DNA of 64,000 nucleotides from JAFMKE01 sp037624485. Its GTDB lineage: Bacteria; Bacteroidota; Bacteroidia; Chitinophagales; UBA8649. The first letter of the stretch is position 1. The number at the start of each line of letters is the position of its first letter. Below the pieces are notes generated by a model, which made no database searches, was not told the origin of the DNA, and was given only the letters and a program-made list of their open reading frames with translations. A program made the position numbers and the translations under genes. The stretch is taken from contig JASJJC010000009.1 in NCBI GenBank assembly GCA_037624485.1, positions 1 through 64,000 of the forward strand, read 5' to 3'. Below, in pieces: positions 25,096 to 34,190 of the stretch.

Positions 25096-27504
25096 TTATT
25101 CAAAAACAATAGTCATTTCGACACGACGATTCGCCTGCCTACCTTCAGGAGTTTCGTTACTTGCCACTGGTTTTGATTCACCAAAACCAAAAGTTTTAAC
25201 ACGATTCCCTGTAATTCCTTTAGCTATCAGTAAAGTTTTTACTGCATTCGCTCGGTTTTCAGACAAAATTTGGTTGGAACTATCATTTCCAATATTATCT
25301 GTGTGTCCTTCAACTAAGAGTTGAATTTCCGGGTTGTCAATCATAACTTTTGCTAATTCATCCATCGAAACATATGAAGAAACTTTGATTGCAGCTCTAC
25401 CACTTTCAAATTCTAAATTCTTAAAGGCAATATCAAGCTTTTCGGCTACTTCTTCTTCAATGATTGGACAACCATTGTTCTCAACTGGACCCGGAGTTTT
25501 AGGACAATCATCAAGATTGTTCGTCACACCATCGTTATCCTCGTCTCCATATGGACATCCTTTGTTTTCAACTACTCCCGCAACTTCTGGACAAGCATCT
25601 TCATTGTCAATTAAACCGTCACCATCGGTGTCAGGACAACCATTGTATCGAATGTCTCCTGCTGTCTCTGGACAAGAATCTTGTTTATCTTGAATACCAT
25701 CTCCGTCAGTATCAGGGCAACCGTTAAATTCTTCAATACCTACAACTTCTGGACAATCATCTGCGCTATCTTGAATCCCATCTCCGTCAGTATCAGGGCA
25801 ACCATTGAATTTCTCAATACCTGCTGTTTCTGGGCACTTGTCCTCACTGTCTCTAATGCCATCCTTATCTGAGTCAGGACAGCCATTGAATGCCACTAAT
25901 CCAGGTGTATTTGGGCAATCATCATCTTTGTCCATTATACCATCCTCATCCGAATCTAGAATAGGACAACCAAACGAGGCCCAAGGTCCAGCTTCCTTGC
26001 GACACTCGTCTTTTTTATTACTTACATGATCCTTATCCTTATCCTTTATTTTGTGCCCGATTGGAATACTTAGGTTCATGTAGAAATTAGCATCATAAAT
26101 GGTCTTCTTTCCCATCAATGGTAAAATGTCATTGGTTCCTAAAGCCAAAGGACCGACACGCATCCCTGTTCCAAAGTGAGGGTTGCCGTGCGTGTTAACT
26201 GAAACGGGCAAATAGAAGCTGAACCACTTGTGTTCAAATCTTGGGGTAATACTGAACTCAGAGATTCCTCTGGTTTTTTCAGGATTATTTTTAAATGCAG
26301 GAGCAATGCTTGCTGCGAGGTTAGCATAGAATCCTTTCCAAATATTGTAATCTACATACGCATTGATACGCATGGGAAGGGAAACTTTGTACGTTCCTTT
26401 TTCTGCTGTCGTTTCAACGAATAATGAAGATATGGTATCTTCAAAAGCTTGCAGTCCTGAATTTCCAAATTCATCGAAAGCCGCTCCAAACGATTCTTCA
26501 ATATCGATATCAGCGCGGTCTGCGTAATACTCGCCAAATACACCATTATCTCTTTCATAATTAGTAAAGCCCATATCCAAAAGGCCTACTCCAACTTTTA
26601 CTTTGTATTTCTCTTTTCGAGGATCAAGATAATCTGGATTACCATCTAACTCATATTTGTACTTATCTGCATTTGGTCTAAATTCCCATACGGCTCCTAA
26701 ATCGAACCCAAAGCCATATTTCCCATTTCCTAAAATGTCGCCACTTTCAAGATTTTCTAAATTCCCTCCAAGTACACTAGAGAAGCCAAAATTAATATCA
26801 GAATCATCCACGCTTACTGATGAATCTGAAGGGAACGCAACATTCATGTTGTCAGAATAGAAATATACGTTTGCAAGCCCATGAGTTAATTTTGCAGTTC
26901 CTGCAGCACTCACAAAATGTCTTCCCGTGTTGATCACATCGCGACCGTAAGTCAAACCATATTCTGTCCAAATATTATTTTGAATGGAGAAATTTTCGTT
27001 TTGAATACCTACATTGTACAAATCAGATAGTAATAATTCATTGTAAGACATAGTTGCTAGACTTTCTGAAGCTCCATTTACATTGGTTTGCATGCGCACT
27101 CTCATATTAAATCCAATCGCGTTGTTATGCTTTTTACCGAAGTTTGCCATAAATGACAAAGGAGCCATAATTTCTGTGGAGAGATAAACACCTTTCTTTT
27201 TACCATTTAAACGCTCTATTAGATAGTTGTCGGCAAAATTTTCATCATCAAAGGCTAAATCACGCTCACTAAATAAGGCTGTTCTTTTAATGCCGATATA
27301 ATTATTACTGAAAGTAGTTCCAAATGAAACGACATTCATGTGAAATTTAAAGCGACTATCTACAATTTCTGCTGGATTATAGCTTAACGAGTATACACCC
27401 GCATAGTTGTCTGTATTATGCCCTAAATTGTTTTGAGCATTTATGCAAAGGGTGCCAAGTGCAAACAACAGTATGGCGAGTAAATATTTTGAGTTAAAAT
27501 TCAT
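25096..27504 (-). CDS. Outer-membrane OmpA-family protein with thrombospondin type 3 repeats
   Basis: 802 residues: signal peptide (1-23), a membrane beta-barrel-like N-terminal domain of about 450 residues (NPAEIVDSRFKFHMNVVSFG, many aromatic strands), seven calcium-binding TSP3 repeats (about residues 488-680, CPDTDGDGIQD type) and a C-terminal OmpA peptidoglycan-binding domain (LVEGHTDNIGNDSSN, LSENRANAVKTLL, GESKPVASNETPEGRQANRR). The protein likely anchors the outer membrane to peptidoglycan. It is monocistronic, ended by the strong terminator at 25041-25075. Confidence 0.92.
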   Translation of the reverse strand: MNFNSKYLLAILLFALGTLCINAQNNLGHNTDNYAGVYSLSYNPAEIVDSRFKFHMNVVSFGTTFSNNYIGIKRTALFSERDLAFDDENFADNYLIERLNGKKKGVYLSTEIMAPLSFMANFGKKHNNAIGFNMRVRMQTNVNGASESLATMSYNELLLSDLYNVGIQNENFSIQNNIWTEYGLTYGRDVINTGRHFVSAAGTAKLTHGLANVYFYSDNMNVAFPSDSSVSVDDSDINFGFSSVLGGNLENLESGDILGNGKYGFGFDLGAVWEFRPNADKYKYELDGNPDYLDPRKEKYKVKVGVGLLDMGFTNYERDNGVFGEYYADRADIDIEESFGAAFDEFGNSGLQAFEDTISSLFVETTAEKGTYKVSLPMRINAYVDYNIWKGFYANLAASIAPAFKNNPEKTRGISEFSITPRFEHKWFSFYLPVSVNTHGNPHFGTGMRVGPLALGTNDILPLMGKKTIYDANFYMNLSIPIGHKIKDKDKDHVSNKKDECRKEAGPWASFGCPILDSDEDGIMDKDDDCPNTPGLVAFNGCPDSDKDGIRDSEDKCPETAGIEKFNGCPDTDGDGIQDSADDCPEVVGIEEFNGCPDTDGDGIQDKQDSCPETAGDIRYNGCPDTDGDGLIDNEDACPEVAGVVENKGCPYGDEDNDGVTNNLDDCPKTPGPVENNGCPIIEEEVAEKLDIAFKNLEFESGRAAIKVSSYVSMDELAKVMIDNPEIQLLVEGHTDNIGNDSSNQILSENRANAVKTLLIAKGITGNRVKTFGFGESKPVASNETPEGRQANRRVEMTIVFE
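25466..26046 (-). repeat. Tandem TSP3 repeat region in the OmpA-family gene
   Basis: About seven units of 27 codons (81 bp) with the pattern CPDTDGDGIQDxxDxCPE. Two neighbouring units are nearly identical at the DNA level, so repeat-number variation by slippage or recombination is possible. Confidence 0.85.
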
Positions 27505-27628
27505 AGATGTAAGCTTATAAGGTTAATAGAAGAATGTAAAAGTATTAAAACTTCTTTGGATAACGATACGCTTAATTATTCTTTAAGAAAAAAAGGTAAT
27601 TAAGCTATGCATTTATTTAAAAGATAAT

Positions 27629-27636
27629 TACCTTTG
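27629..27636 (+). promoter_or_regulatory. -7 promoter box of the atp operon
   Basis: TACCTTTG, a perfect TAnnTTTG box. It overlaps a TTG at 27634 that could be mistaken for the atpB start, so translation must begin downstream, at GTG 27664. Confidence 0.7.
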
Positions 27637-27663
27637 CTGCCAAATTTAAATAAGCCTTCAACC

Positions 27664-28821
27664 GTGAAAAAGTTTAAGTTATATTGTTTAGTAGTTAGCA
27701 TGATTTCAATGCTTGGATTTTTGTCTTTTGCACAGGACGGGGATGAGGCGCATGTAAATGCTCATGATGTAGAAGAGCAAATTCATGATGAGGCGCATGT
27801 TATGCATCAGGAGGAAGCTGAGTTTGACGTTGCTGAAATGATTATGCATCATATCGCGGATGCAAACGAGTTCCATATTGCAGGCGACTTATCAGTTCCT
27901 TTACCAATAATTTTATGGGATACAATAGAAGGTTTACAATTCTTTCTTTCATCAGCTTTTCATCACGGACATACAGCAGTAGATGGATTTGTAATGGACC
28001 ATGGAATTGTGAAAAAAATTAAAGGTGATTTTCCATTAGGGAAGGTTGATGTAGAAGTTCATCATGGTGAAGTCATGTATAACGGGCATCATTTTGAAAC
28101 TGAAGGTAAATCTACCTTAATAGCAGGCAGTTCTTTTTACGATTTTTCAATAACGAAAAATGTGTTTACACTTCTAATGTCGTGTGGTATTTTAATGTTT
28201 ATTTTCATTGGAATGGCTAAATTTTATAAGAAGGGGAGTATGGTACCAAAAGGTATATATTCTGCATTGGAGCCTTTAATCTTGTTTGTGAAAGAAGATA
28301 TTGCCATACCTAATATTGGAGAGGAAAAGCATGCGAAGTTCTTACCTTATTTATTGACTGTGTTTTTCTTTGTTTGGTTAAATAATATTTTTGGTTTGAT
28401 TCCATTCTTTCCTGGAAGTGCAAATTTAACTGGCAACATCGCCTTAACATTCTTATTGGCATTGATTACGATGATCATGACAAATGTATATGCATCAAAA
28501 ACCTATTGGGGACACATTTTCAATCCTCCGGTTCCTATGGCGCTTAAGCCACTTATGATTCCAATTGAAATCGTTGGTATTATATCTAAGCCTTTTGCCT
28601 TGATGATTCGTTTGTTTGCAAACATTTCTGCGGGACACATCTTAATTTTAAGTTTGTTGTCATTGATTTTTATTTTTAAATCATTATTTATTGCTCCCGT
28701 GTCTATAGCGTTTGTGCTATTTATGTCTTTGTTGGAGATTTTGGTGGGCTTTTTACAAGCGTTTATTTTTACATTATTGAGTGCTCTTTTTATTGGTTTA
28801 GCCCAAGAAGAGCATCATTAA
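27664..28821 (+). CDS. atpB: F-type ATP synthase subunit a
   Basis: 385 residues from GTG 27664 (MKKFKLYCLVVSMISMLGFL), giving a clean signal peptide ending in FAQ; the TTG at 27634 lies in the promoter box. After the signal comes a histidine- and acid-rich segment (DEAHVNAHDVEEQIHDEAHV, residues about 25-60), an extracytoplasmic domain and then the a-subunit helices (from about 160) with the conserved Arg in LMIRLFANISAGHIL and the last helix FIFTLLSALFIGLAQ. It forms the proton half-channels of F0. The long N-terminus is typical of Bacteroidota. First gene of atpBEFHAG. Confidence 0.95.
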   Translation: MKKFKLYCLVVSMISMLGFLSFAQDGDEAHVNAHDVEEQIHDEAHVMHQEEAEFDVAEMIMHHIADANEFHIAGDLSVPLPIILWDTIEGLQFFLSSAFHHGHTAVDGFVMDHGIVKKIKGDFPLGKVDVEVHHGEVMYNGHHFETEGKSTLIAGSSFYDFSITKNVFTLLMSCGILMFIFIGMAKFYKKGSMVPKGIYSALEPLILFVKEDIAIPNIGEEKHAKFLPYLLTVFFFVWLNNIFGLIPFFPGSANLTGNIALTFLLALITMIMTNVYASKTYWGHIFNPPVPMALKPLMIPIEIVGIISKPFALMIRLFANISAGHILILSLLSLIFIFKSLFIAPVSIAFVLFMSLLEILVGFLQAFIFTLLSALFIGLAQEEHH

Positions 28822-28858
28822 AGATATTTTTTAATTATTCAATTTAAAACCTAGTATT

Positions 28859-29077
28859 ATGGAAATGGAAGGAATGATGGCATTAAAAGCCGTTGGTGTT
28901 GGTTTAACCGTTTTAGGAGCAGGTATTGGAATTGGTAAAATTGGTGCGTCTGCAGTAGAAGGTATTGCAAGACAACCTGAGGCTACTAATAAAATCCAAA
29001 CTGCAATGATTATCGCTGCTGCACTTATTGAAGGTGCTGCGTTATTCGGTATCGTTGCTGCAACTTTCTTGGTATAA
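28859..29077 (+). CDS. atpE: F-type ATP synthase subunit c
   Basis: 72 residues, two helices joined by the polar loop ARQPEA. The ion-binding glutamate is in AALIEGAALFG; no Gln/Ser sodium signature is visible, so proton coupling is expected. The subunit forms the c-ring. A stable hairpin follows the gene and probably sets its expression above that of the next genes. Confidence 0.97.
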   Translation: MEMEGMMALKAVGVGLTVLGAGIGIGKIGASAVEGIARQPEATNKIQTAMIIAAALIEGAALFGIVAATFLV

Positions 29078-29089
29078 CCACCAAACTCA

Positions 29090-29128
29090 AAAACTTCTCC
29101 GTATTCGGATTGCGAGCGGAGAAGTTTT
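29090..29128 (+). terminator. Intercistronic hairpin between atpE and atpF
   Basis: AAAACTTCTCCG (29090-29101) pairs perfectly over 12 bp with CGGAGAAGTTTT (29117-29128) around a 15-base loop. The T tract is short, so it should act as a partial terminator or as a 3' barrier to nucleases that stabilises the atpBE part of the mRNA. Confidence 0.8.
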
Positions 29129-29164
29129 AATTGAAAATTATAATTAGAATAAATTAATATTAAT

Positions 29165-29659
29165 ATGGAATTATTAACTCCCGATATTGGATTATTAACT
29201 TGGTCAACTGTTTCATTTTTGTTCTTAATGTTCATTTTGAAGAAGTTTGCTTGGAAACCAATTATTAGTTCATTGGATGAGCGGAACAGTTCGATCTCCG
29301 ATGCTTTGGCTCAAGCTGAAAATGCTAGAAAAGAAATTGCTGAATTGTCTAGTCGAAATGAGGAAATTTTGAAAGAGGCTAAGGAGGAAAGAAACAATAT
29401 CTTGCGAGAAGCAAATAAGGTGAAGGAAGAAATTATTGCTGAAGCTAAATCGAAAGCGCAAGAAGATGCATCTAAAATAATGCTTACCGCAAAAGAGGAT
29501 ATTGAAGTTCAAAAATTAGCGGTAATGGCAGATATGAAAAATGCAGCTGCGGTTTTATCTTTAGAAATTGCTGAAAAGGTTCTTTCGAGAGAACTTGCAG
29601 CTAAAGGAGAACAAGAAAAATTTATTAGCGAACTAGCTTCTAAAGCTAATTTAAACTAA
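29165..29659 (+). CDS. atpF: F-type ATP synthase subunit b
   Basis: 164 residues: one membrane helix (about 8-28, IGLLTWSTVSFLFLMFILKKF) followed by a long charged coiled coil (SLDERNSSISDALAQAENAR and onward to about 140). This is the peripheral-stalk architecture of b subunits, which link F0 to delta and alpha. Eleven bases separate it from atpH. Confidence 0.96.
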   Translation: MELLTPDIGLLTWSTVSFLFLMFILKKFAWKPIISSLDERNSSISDALAQAENARKEIAELSSRNEEILKEAKEERNNILREANKVKEEIIAEAKSKAQEDASKIMLTAKEDIEVQKLAVMADMKNAAAVLSLEIAEKVLSRELAAKGEQEKFISELASKANLN

Positions 29660-29670
29660 ATAAGTACTGT

Positions 29671-30231
29671 ATGCTTTCACCTAGATTAGCCAGTCGATAT
29701 GCAAAATCAATCCTTAGCTTAGCTAAAGAACGTGGTTCTTTAGAAGAGACAGTAAAGGATATGCGTCTGCTAGAGGAAACTTTAGATGGAAGTAAAGATT
29801 TGCGTTTGATGCTGAAGAGCCCAATTATTCCCTCAGATAAAAAAGAGAAAGTGATGAACATGTTGTTCTCAACTCAACTATCTGATTTGACTTACAAGTT
29901 TATCAACTTGTTGGTGGTGAAAGGAAGAGAGAAGCATCTTGTAGAGATGGTGCATTCATTTATGGGGCTATACAATAAAGCGAATCATATAGTAAAGGCA
30001 ACTTTGACAACAGCTATACCTGTTGACAAGAAAACTGTAGAAGAAGTTAGAACTCTTTTACTCACTAATAAACTTACTAAAAGCGTTGAAATACTAACGA
30101 AAGTAGACCCGACAATCGTGGGTGGTTTCGTGTTAAAGTATGGCGATATGCTTTTAGATAATAGTGTTGAAAGAAAGCTTCAACTGATTAAAAAACAAAT
30201 TCAAGATAAATCTTACATTTCTAAATTTTAA
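29671..30231 (+). CDS. atpH: F-type ATP synthase subunit delta
   Basis: 186 residues, family length. N-terminal six-helix domain (LASRYAKSILSLAKERGSLE, residues 5-24) and the C-terminal motif VDPTIVGGFVLKYGDMLLDNSV typical of delta/OSCP. It caps the peripheral stalk on F1. Tightly spaced between atpF and atpA. Confidence 0.96.
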   Translation: MLSPRLASRYAKSILSLAKERGSLEETVKDMRLLEETLDGSKDLRLMLKSPIIPSDKKEKVMNMLFSTQLSDLTYKFINLLVVKGREKHLVEMVHSFMGLYNKANHIVKATLTTAIPVDKKTVEEVRTLLLTNKLTKSVEILTKVDPTIVGGFVLKYGDMLLDNSVERKLQLIKKQIQDKSYISKF

Positions 30232-30243
30232 TAAATTAGGATC

Positions 30244-31824
30244 ATGGCAGCAGTAAAACCAGATGAAATATCAAGTATCTTAAGAGAACAATTAGCTAAC
30301 GTAAAGACAGCTACCGAACTGGAAGAAGTTGGAACCGTATTACAAGTGGGGGATGGTATTGCCCGTGTATATGGTTTAACTAACGTACAATACGGGGAGC
30401 TTGTAGAGTTCGAAAACGGTGTGAAGGCTATAGCCTTAAACCTTGAGGAAGACAACGTTGGGGTTGTACTTATGGGGACTTCTGAAGAAATTAAAGAAGG
30501 GGATACCGTAAGAAGAACTAAGGTAATTGCTTCTATTAAAGTAGGCGAAGGTGTACTTGGTAGAGTATTGAATACTTTAGGTGAGCCTATTGATGGTAAA
30601 GGTCCAATTCAAGGAGAATTGTACGAAATGCCATTGGAGAGAAAGGCTCCAGGTGTTATTTATCGCCAACCGGTAAATGAGCCTTTACAGACGGGTATCA
30701 AAGCAATTGATGCGATGATTCCAATTGGAAGAGGACAAAGAGAGCTAATTATTGGAGATAGACAAACGGGTAAAACTGCAGTAGCTATCGATACCATTAT
30801 TAATCAAAAAGAGTTTTACGATAAAGGTGAACCCGTATTTTGTATCTATGTAGCTTGTGGTCAAAAAGCAAGTACAGTGGCACAGATTGCTAAAGTTCTT
30901 GAAGAGAATGGTGCAATGGCATATACGGTAATCGTTACTGCTTCGGCAGCCGATCCGGCTCCATTAATTTTTTATTCACCGTTTGCAGGAGCAGCTATTG
31001 GAGAATTCTTCAGAGATACAGGACGTCCAGCCTTGATTGTTTATGATGATTTATCTAAGCAAGCAGTTGCCTACCGTGAAGTTTCTTTGTTATTGAAAAG
31101 ACCTCCAGGACGTGAAGCATACCCAGGTGACGTATTTTACTTACACTCCCGTCTATTAGAGCGTGCAGCGAAAGTAAATGCGAATGATGATATTGCTCAG
31201 GCCATGAATGATATTCCTGAGTCAATTAAAGGAATGATAAAAGGAGGTGGATCTCTCACAGCTCTTCCAATTATTGAGACTCAAGGTGGTGACGTTTCAG
31301 CTTATATTCCAACGAATGTAATCTCAATTACCGATGGGCAAATTTTCTTGGAGTCTAACTTATTTAATGCAGGTGTTCGTCCAGCAATTAATGTAGGTAT
31401 TTCAGTGTCACGTGTGGGTGGAAATGCTCAGATTAAGACAATGAAGAAAGTTTCTGGAACCTTGAAGTTAGATCAAGCCCAGTACAGAGAGCTTGAAGCT
31501 TTCTCTAAGTTTGGATCTGATTTAGATGCAGCTACTAAGGCAGTATTGGATAAAGGTGCTAGAAATGTGGAAATGCTGAAGCAAGCCCAATTCTCTCCGT
31601 TAAGTGTAGAGAAACAAGTGGCAATGGTATTCTTAGGAACTAACAACTTAATGAATGCGGTGCCTTTAGGTAAGGTGAGAGCTTTTGAAAAAGAATTTCT
31701 GAATCAGTTAGAAAGTCGTTTTGAAGAAACATTGACTTCGTTGGGCGGTAAAAAAGTTACGGATGAAGCCAAGAAAACACTTGCAGATTTGGCTGAGGAA
31801 GTTGCTTTAAACTATCAAAAATAG
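30244..31824 (+). CDS. atpA: F-type ATP synthase subunit alpha
   Basis: 526 residues. P-loop GDRQTGKTAVAID at about residue 173, the alpha signature PAINVGISVSRVGGNAQ, and the regulatory-site residues of the alpha type. Non-catalytic nucleotide-binding subunit of the alpha3beta3 hexamer in F1. The catalytic beta (atpD) and epsilon (atpC) genes are not in the window, as is common in Bacteroidota, where they form a separate unit. Confidence 0.98.
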   Translation: MAAVKPDEISSILREQLANVKTATELEEVGTVLQVGDGIARVYGLTNVQYGELVEFENGVKAIALNLEEDNVGVVLMGTSEEIKEGDTVRRTKVIASIKVGEGVLGRVLNTLGEPIDGKGPIQGELYEMPLERKAPGVIYRQPVNEPLQTGIKAIDAMIPIGRGQRELIIGDRQTGKTAVAIDTIINQKEFYDKGEPVFCIYVACGQKASTVAQIAKVLEENGAMAYTVIVTASAADPAPLIFYSPFAGAAIGEFFRDTGRPALIVYDDLSKQAVAYREVSLLLKRPPGREAYPGDVFYLHSRLLERAAKVNANDDIAQAMNDIPESIKGMIKGGGSLTALPIIETQGGDVSAYIPTNVISITDGQIFLESNLFNAGVRPAINVGISVSRVGGNAQIKTMKKVSGTLKLDQAQYRELEAFSKFGSDLDAATKAVLDKGARNVEMLKQAQFSPLSVEKQVAMVFLGTNNLMNAVPLGKVRAFEKEFLNQLESRFEETLTSLGGKKVTDEAKKTLADLAEEVALNYQK

Positions 31825-31861
31825 AATTAACTCTTCGACGGATTTAAAATCGAAATAAAGC

Positions 31862-32749
31862 ATGGCTAATTTAAAAGAAGTAAGAGAACGTATTAGTTCG
31901 GTAATCACAACACAGCAGATTACCAAAGCGATGAAATTGGTTGCTGCCTCTAAACTAAAGAAGGCAACTGATAGAATTACGGTAATGCGCCCTTATTCGG
32001 ATAAATTGTTTAGCATATTGGAAAATATTCTATCCAATGTAGATGTTGATTCGTTGGATTTAAACTTCAGTAAAAAACGGCCAGTTAAAAAAGTCTTAAT
32101 CTTATTAATCACTTCAGACAAAGGTCTGTGTGGAGGGTTCAATGCAAATCTAAATAAGAAAGCTAGAGCGCTTATTGAAAGCGATTATAAGCATCTTATT
32201 GGTAAGGATGCAATAACAATTGCCGCGATTGGAAAGAAGGGGAATGATTTCTTTAAAAACTATGAAGGTATTTCGGTTGATACGACTTATCAAGGTTTAT
32301 TTGCTGACATAAGTTTCGATAACGCTTCAAACGCTGCTGATTATGCAATGAATGCCTTCTTGAAAGGTGACTGTGATAGCGTCCATGTAGTTTATTCAGA
32401 GTTTGTGAATGCGGCTACTCAAATCTTTCGTCAAGAACAATTTCTTCCCATTGCTCAATTTGATGCTCAGTCAGGTGAAATGAATGCTGACTTCCTTTTT
32501 GAACCAAACAAGGAGGAATTAGTAAAGGAGTTGATCCCGAAAATATTGAAAACACAATTTTTCAGATTCATCCTTGATAATAATGCCTCTGAACATGGAG
32601 CACGAATGGTAGCCATGGATCAAGCTACGGAGAATGCGAATGAGTTATTAAACGATTTAAAATTACAATACAACAGAGAGCGTCAAGCTGCAATTACAAA
32701 CGAAATTTTGGAAATTGTAGGAGGAGCTGCAGCTTTAGAGGAATCATAA
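31862..32749 (+). CDS. atpG: F-type ATP synthase subunit gamma
   Basis: 295 residues. N-terminal helix with ITTQQITKAMKLVAASKLKKA, central Rossmann-like part with TSDKGLCGGFNANLNKKA, C-terminal helix with ERQAAITNEILEIVGGAAAL. The subunit is the rotor shaft in F1. Last gene of the cluster; no strong terminator is seen directly after it, and 160 bp separate it from the fasciclin gene. Confidence 0.97.
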   Translation: MANLKEVRERISSVITTQQITKAMKLVAASKLKKATDRITVMRPYSDKLFSILENILSNVDVDSLDLNFSKKRPVKKVLILLITSDKGLCGGFNANLNKKARALIESDYKHLIGKDAITIAAIGKKGNDFFKNYEGISVDTTYQGLFADISFDNASNAADYAMNAFLKGDCDSVHVVYSEFVNAATQIFRQEQFLPIAQFDAQSGEMNADFLFEPNKEELVKELIPKILKTQFFRFILDNNASEHGARMVAMDQATENANELLNDLKLQYNRERQAAITNEILEIVGGAAALEES

Positions 32750-32908
32750 GCCAGCTATCGCGTGATAATCGGACACTTATTCAATATTTTTAAAATTCGT
32801 TCGTTATTTACCACATTCTAACATAACTTTTTAAACATTATCTCAGATATGGTGTTTAGTTAGCATTAATCAATCTAAACCATTTTTTTAAACACAAAAT
32901 TTATCACA

Positions 32909-33853
32909 ATGAACAAGAATATATTTTTATTTTTACCGATGTTATTATTAATACTGGTCTCTGCTTGCAAAGATGATGTAGATCCAGTAGAAGATCCGAT
33001 GACAATCGTAGAAACTGCCCAGGCAACTGCGGATTTAAGTTTTTTAGTTGAAGCAGTTGTTGCTGCAGATTTAGTAGATGCACTGAATAGTGGTACATTT
33101 ACAGTATTCGCTCCAAACAATGCAGCGTTTCAAGCCTTACTAGATTCTGATCCAGCTTGGAATGGTATTTCAGACATCCCAGTTGATGTTTTAACAAGCG
33201 TTTTACTTTATCACGTTGTAGAAGGAGAAGTTAAAGCTGCAGATTTATCTGACACTTATGTGAACACACTTTCAACAGGACCGAACATGGAGCCGCTTTC
33301 ATTACAAATAAATGTTACCGGCGGTGTATTTTTTGATGGAGATGCTGCTCCACTTTCTACTGACATTCAAACAAGCAATGGTGTAGTGCATGTGATCGAC
33401 AAAGTAATGATGCCTAATTCTTTGGTAGATTTTGCACTAGCTAACCCAAATTTTTCCATTCTCGTTCAGGCCTTAACTCGTCCATCTTTTAATGGTGCAT
33501 ACTTAGGCGCTCTAACTGGAACCAACCCATTAACAGTGTTTGCGCCAACAAATGCAGCTTTCGAAGCTCTACTTGCTATAGTCCCAACTTGGACTACTTT
33601 GGATGACATTGGAGATGCTTCTCTTAAGGGAGTGTTAGATTACCACGTATATGCAGGAGGAAATGTACAATCAGATCAATTGACTGATGGTCAAGTTATT
33701 CCAATGTTAGGTAGTGGTGATATCACTATAGATTTATCGAACGGCGTTGCTCTAAGCACTCTTGGTGGACAAACTGTGAGTGTAGCTATAGCTGACGTAC
33801 AGAGCTTAAACGGTGTAATACATGTTGTTGAGCAAGTTTTACTACCACAATAA
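32909..33853 (+). CDS. Fasciclin (FAS1) domain lipoprotein
   Basis: 314 residues. Lipoprotein signal peptide with lipobox LVSAC (Cys20), then two FAS1 domains (about 33-170 and 172-314). Each has the H1 motif (FTVFAPNNAAFQALL; LTVFAPTNAAFEALL) and the H2/YH motif (LLYHVVEGEVKAADL; VLDYHVYAGGN), ending GVIHVVEQVLLP. FAS1 domains mediate cell or matrix adhesion; the lipid anchor places it in the outer membrane or periplasm. It has its own strong terminator. Confidence 0.93.
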   Translation: MNKNIFLFLPMLLLILVSACKDDVDPVEDPMTIVETAQATADLSFLVEAVVAADLVDALNSGTFTVFAPNNAAFQALLDSDPAWNGISDIPVDVLTSVLLYHVVEGEVKAADLSDTYVNTLSTGPNMEPLSLQINVTGGVFFDGDAAPLSTDIQTSNGVVHVIDKVMMPNSLVDFALANPNFSILVQALTRPSFNGAYLGALTGTNPLTVFAPTNAAFEALLAIVPTWTTLDDIGDASLKGVLDYHVYAGGNVQSDQLTDGQVIPMLGSGDITIDLSNGVALSTLGGQTVSVAIADVQSLNGVIHVVEQVLLPQ

Positions 33854-33875
33854 TTTTTCATTCTGGTTTAGAAGG

Positions 33876-33910
33876 AAGGGAGACAAGCGAAAGCTTGTCT
33901 CCCTTTTTTT
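33876..33910 (+). terminator. Rho-independent terminator after the fasciclin gene
   Basis: Thirteen-bp perfect stem closed by a GAAA tetraloop (stem GGGAGACAAGC and its complement, 33878-33903) followed by seven T. Confidence 0.95.
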
Positions 33911-34190
33911 ATGAGTTAATACTACTGCTATAAGTATAGACTGAACAATAGTCGAGGTAGCCCTGAATGGAATTATCCATAAAAAGATGTATTGTTCCCC
34001 ACAAGTCTTGGCATCCATCTTAATCGGATCAACAAGCCACAAGGAAAACGTAAAGGGTATAATTTAGCAAATTTATCATTAGCGCTGAATTTTGTTTTCT
34101 CAATTAATAAATTGAACAAGAAAACTAAACTTAGGTCAATGCTCGAGGGAGAGGGGAATCAGTAAGTATAGAAGAATATTTTTAACCGAT
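33911..34190. other. Intergenic gap without a recognisable gene
   Basis: About 280 bp between the fasciclin terminator and the end of the response-regulator gene. I find no frame with coding character, no tRNA-like structure and no strong hairpin. Confidence 0.6.

Noticed and set aside
25334..26029. Several + strand open frames in the TSP3 region
   Set aside because: They are repeats of the antisense of the CPDTDGDG coding units and have no independent coding features.
28831..29235. Minus-strand open frame of 134 codons across atpE
   Set aside because: Antisense shadow of atpE, the following hairpin and the start of atpF; its composition mirrors those genes.
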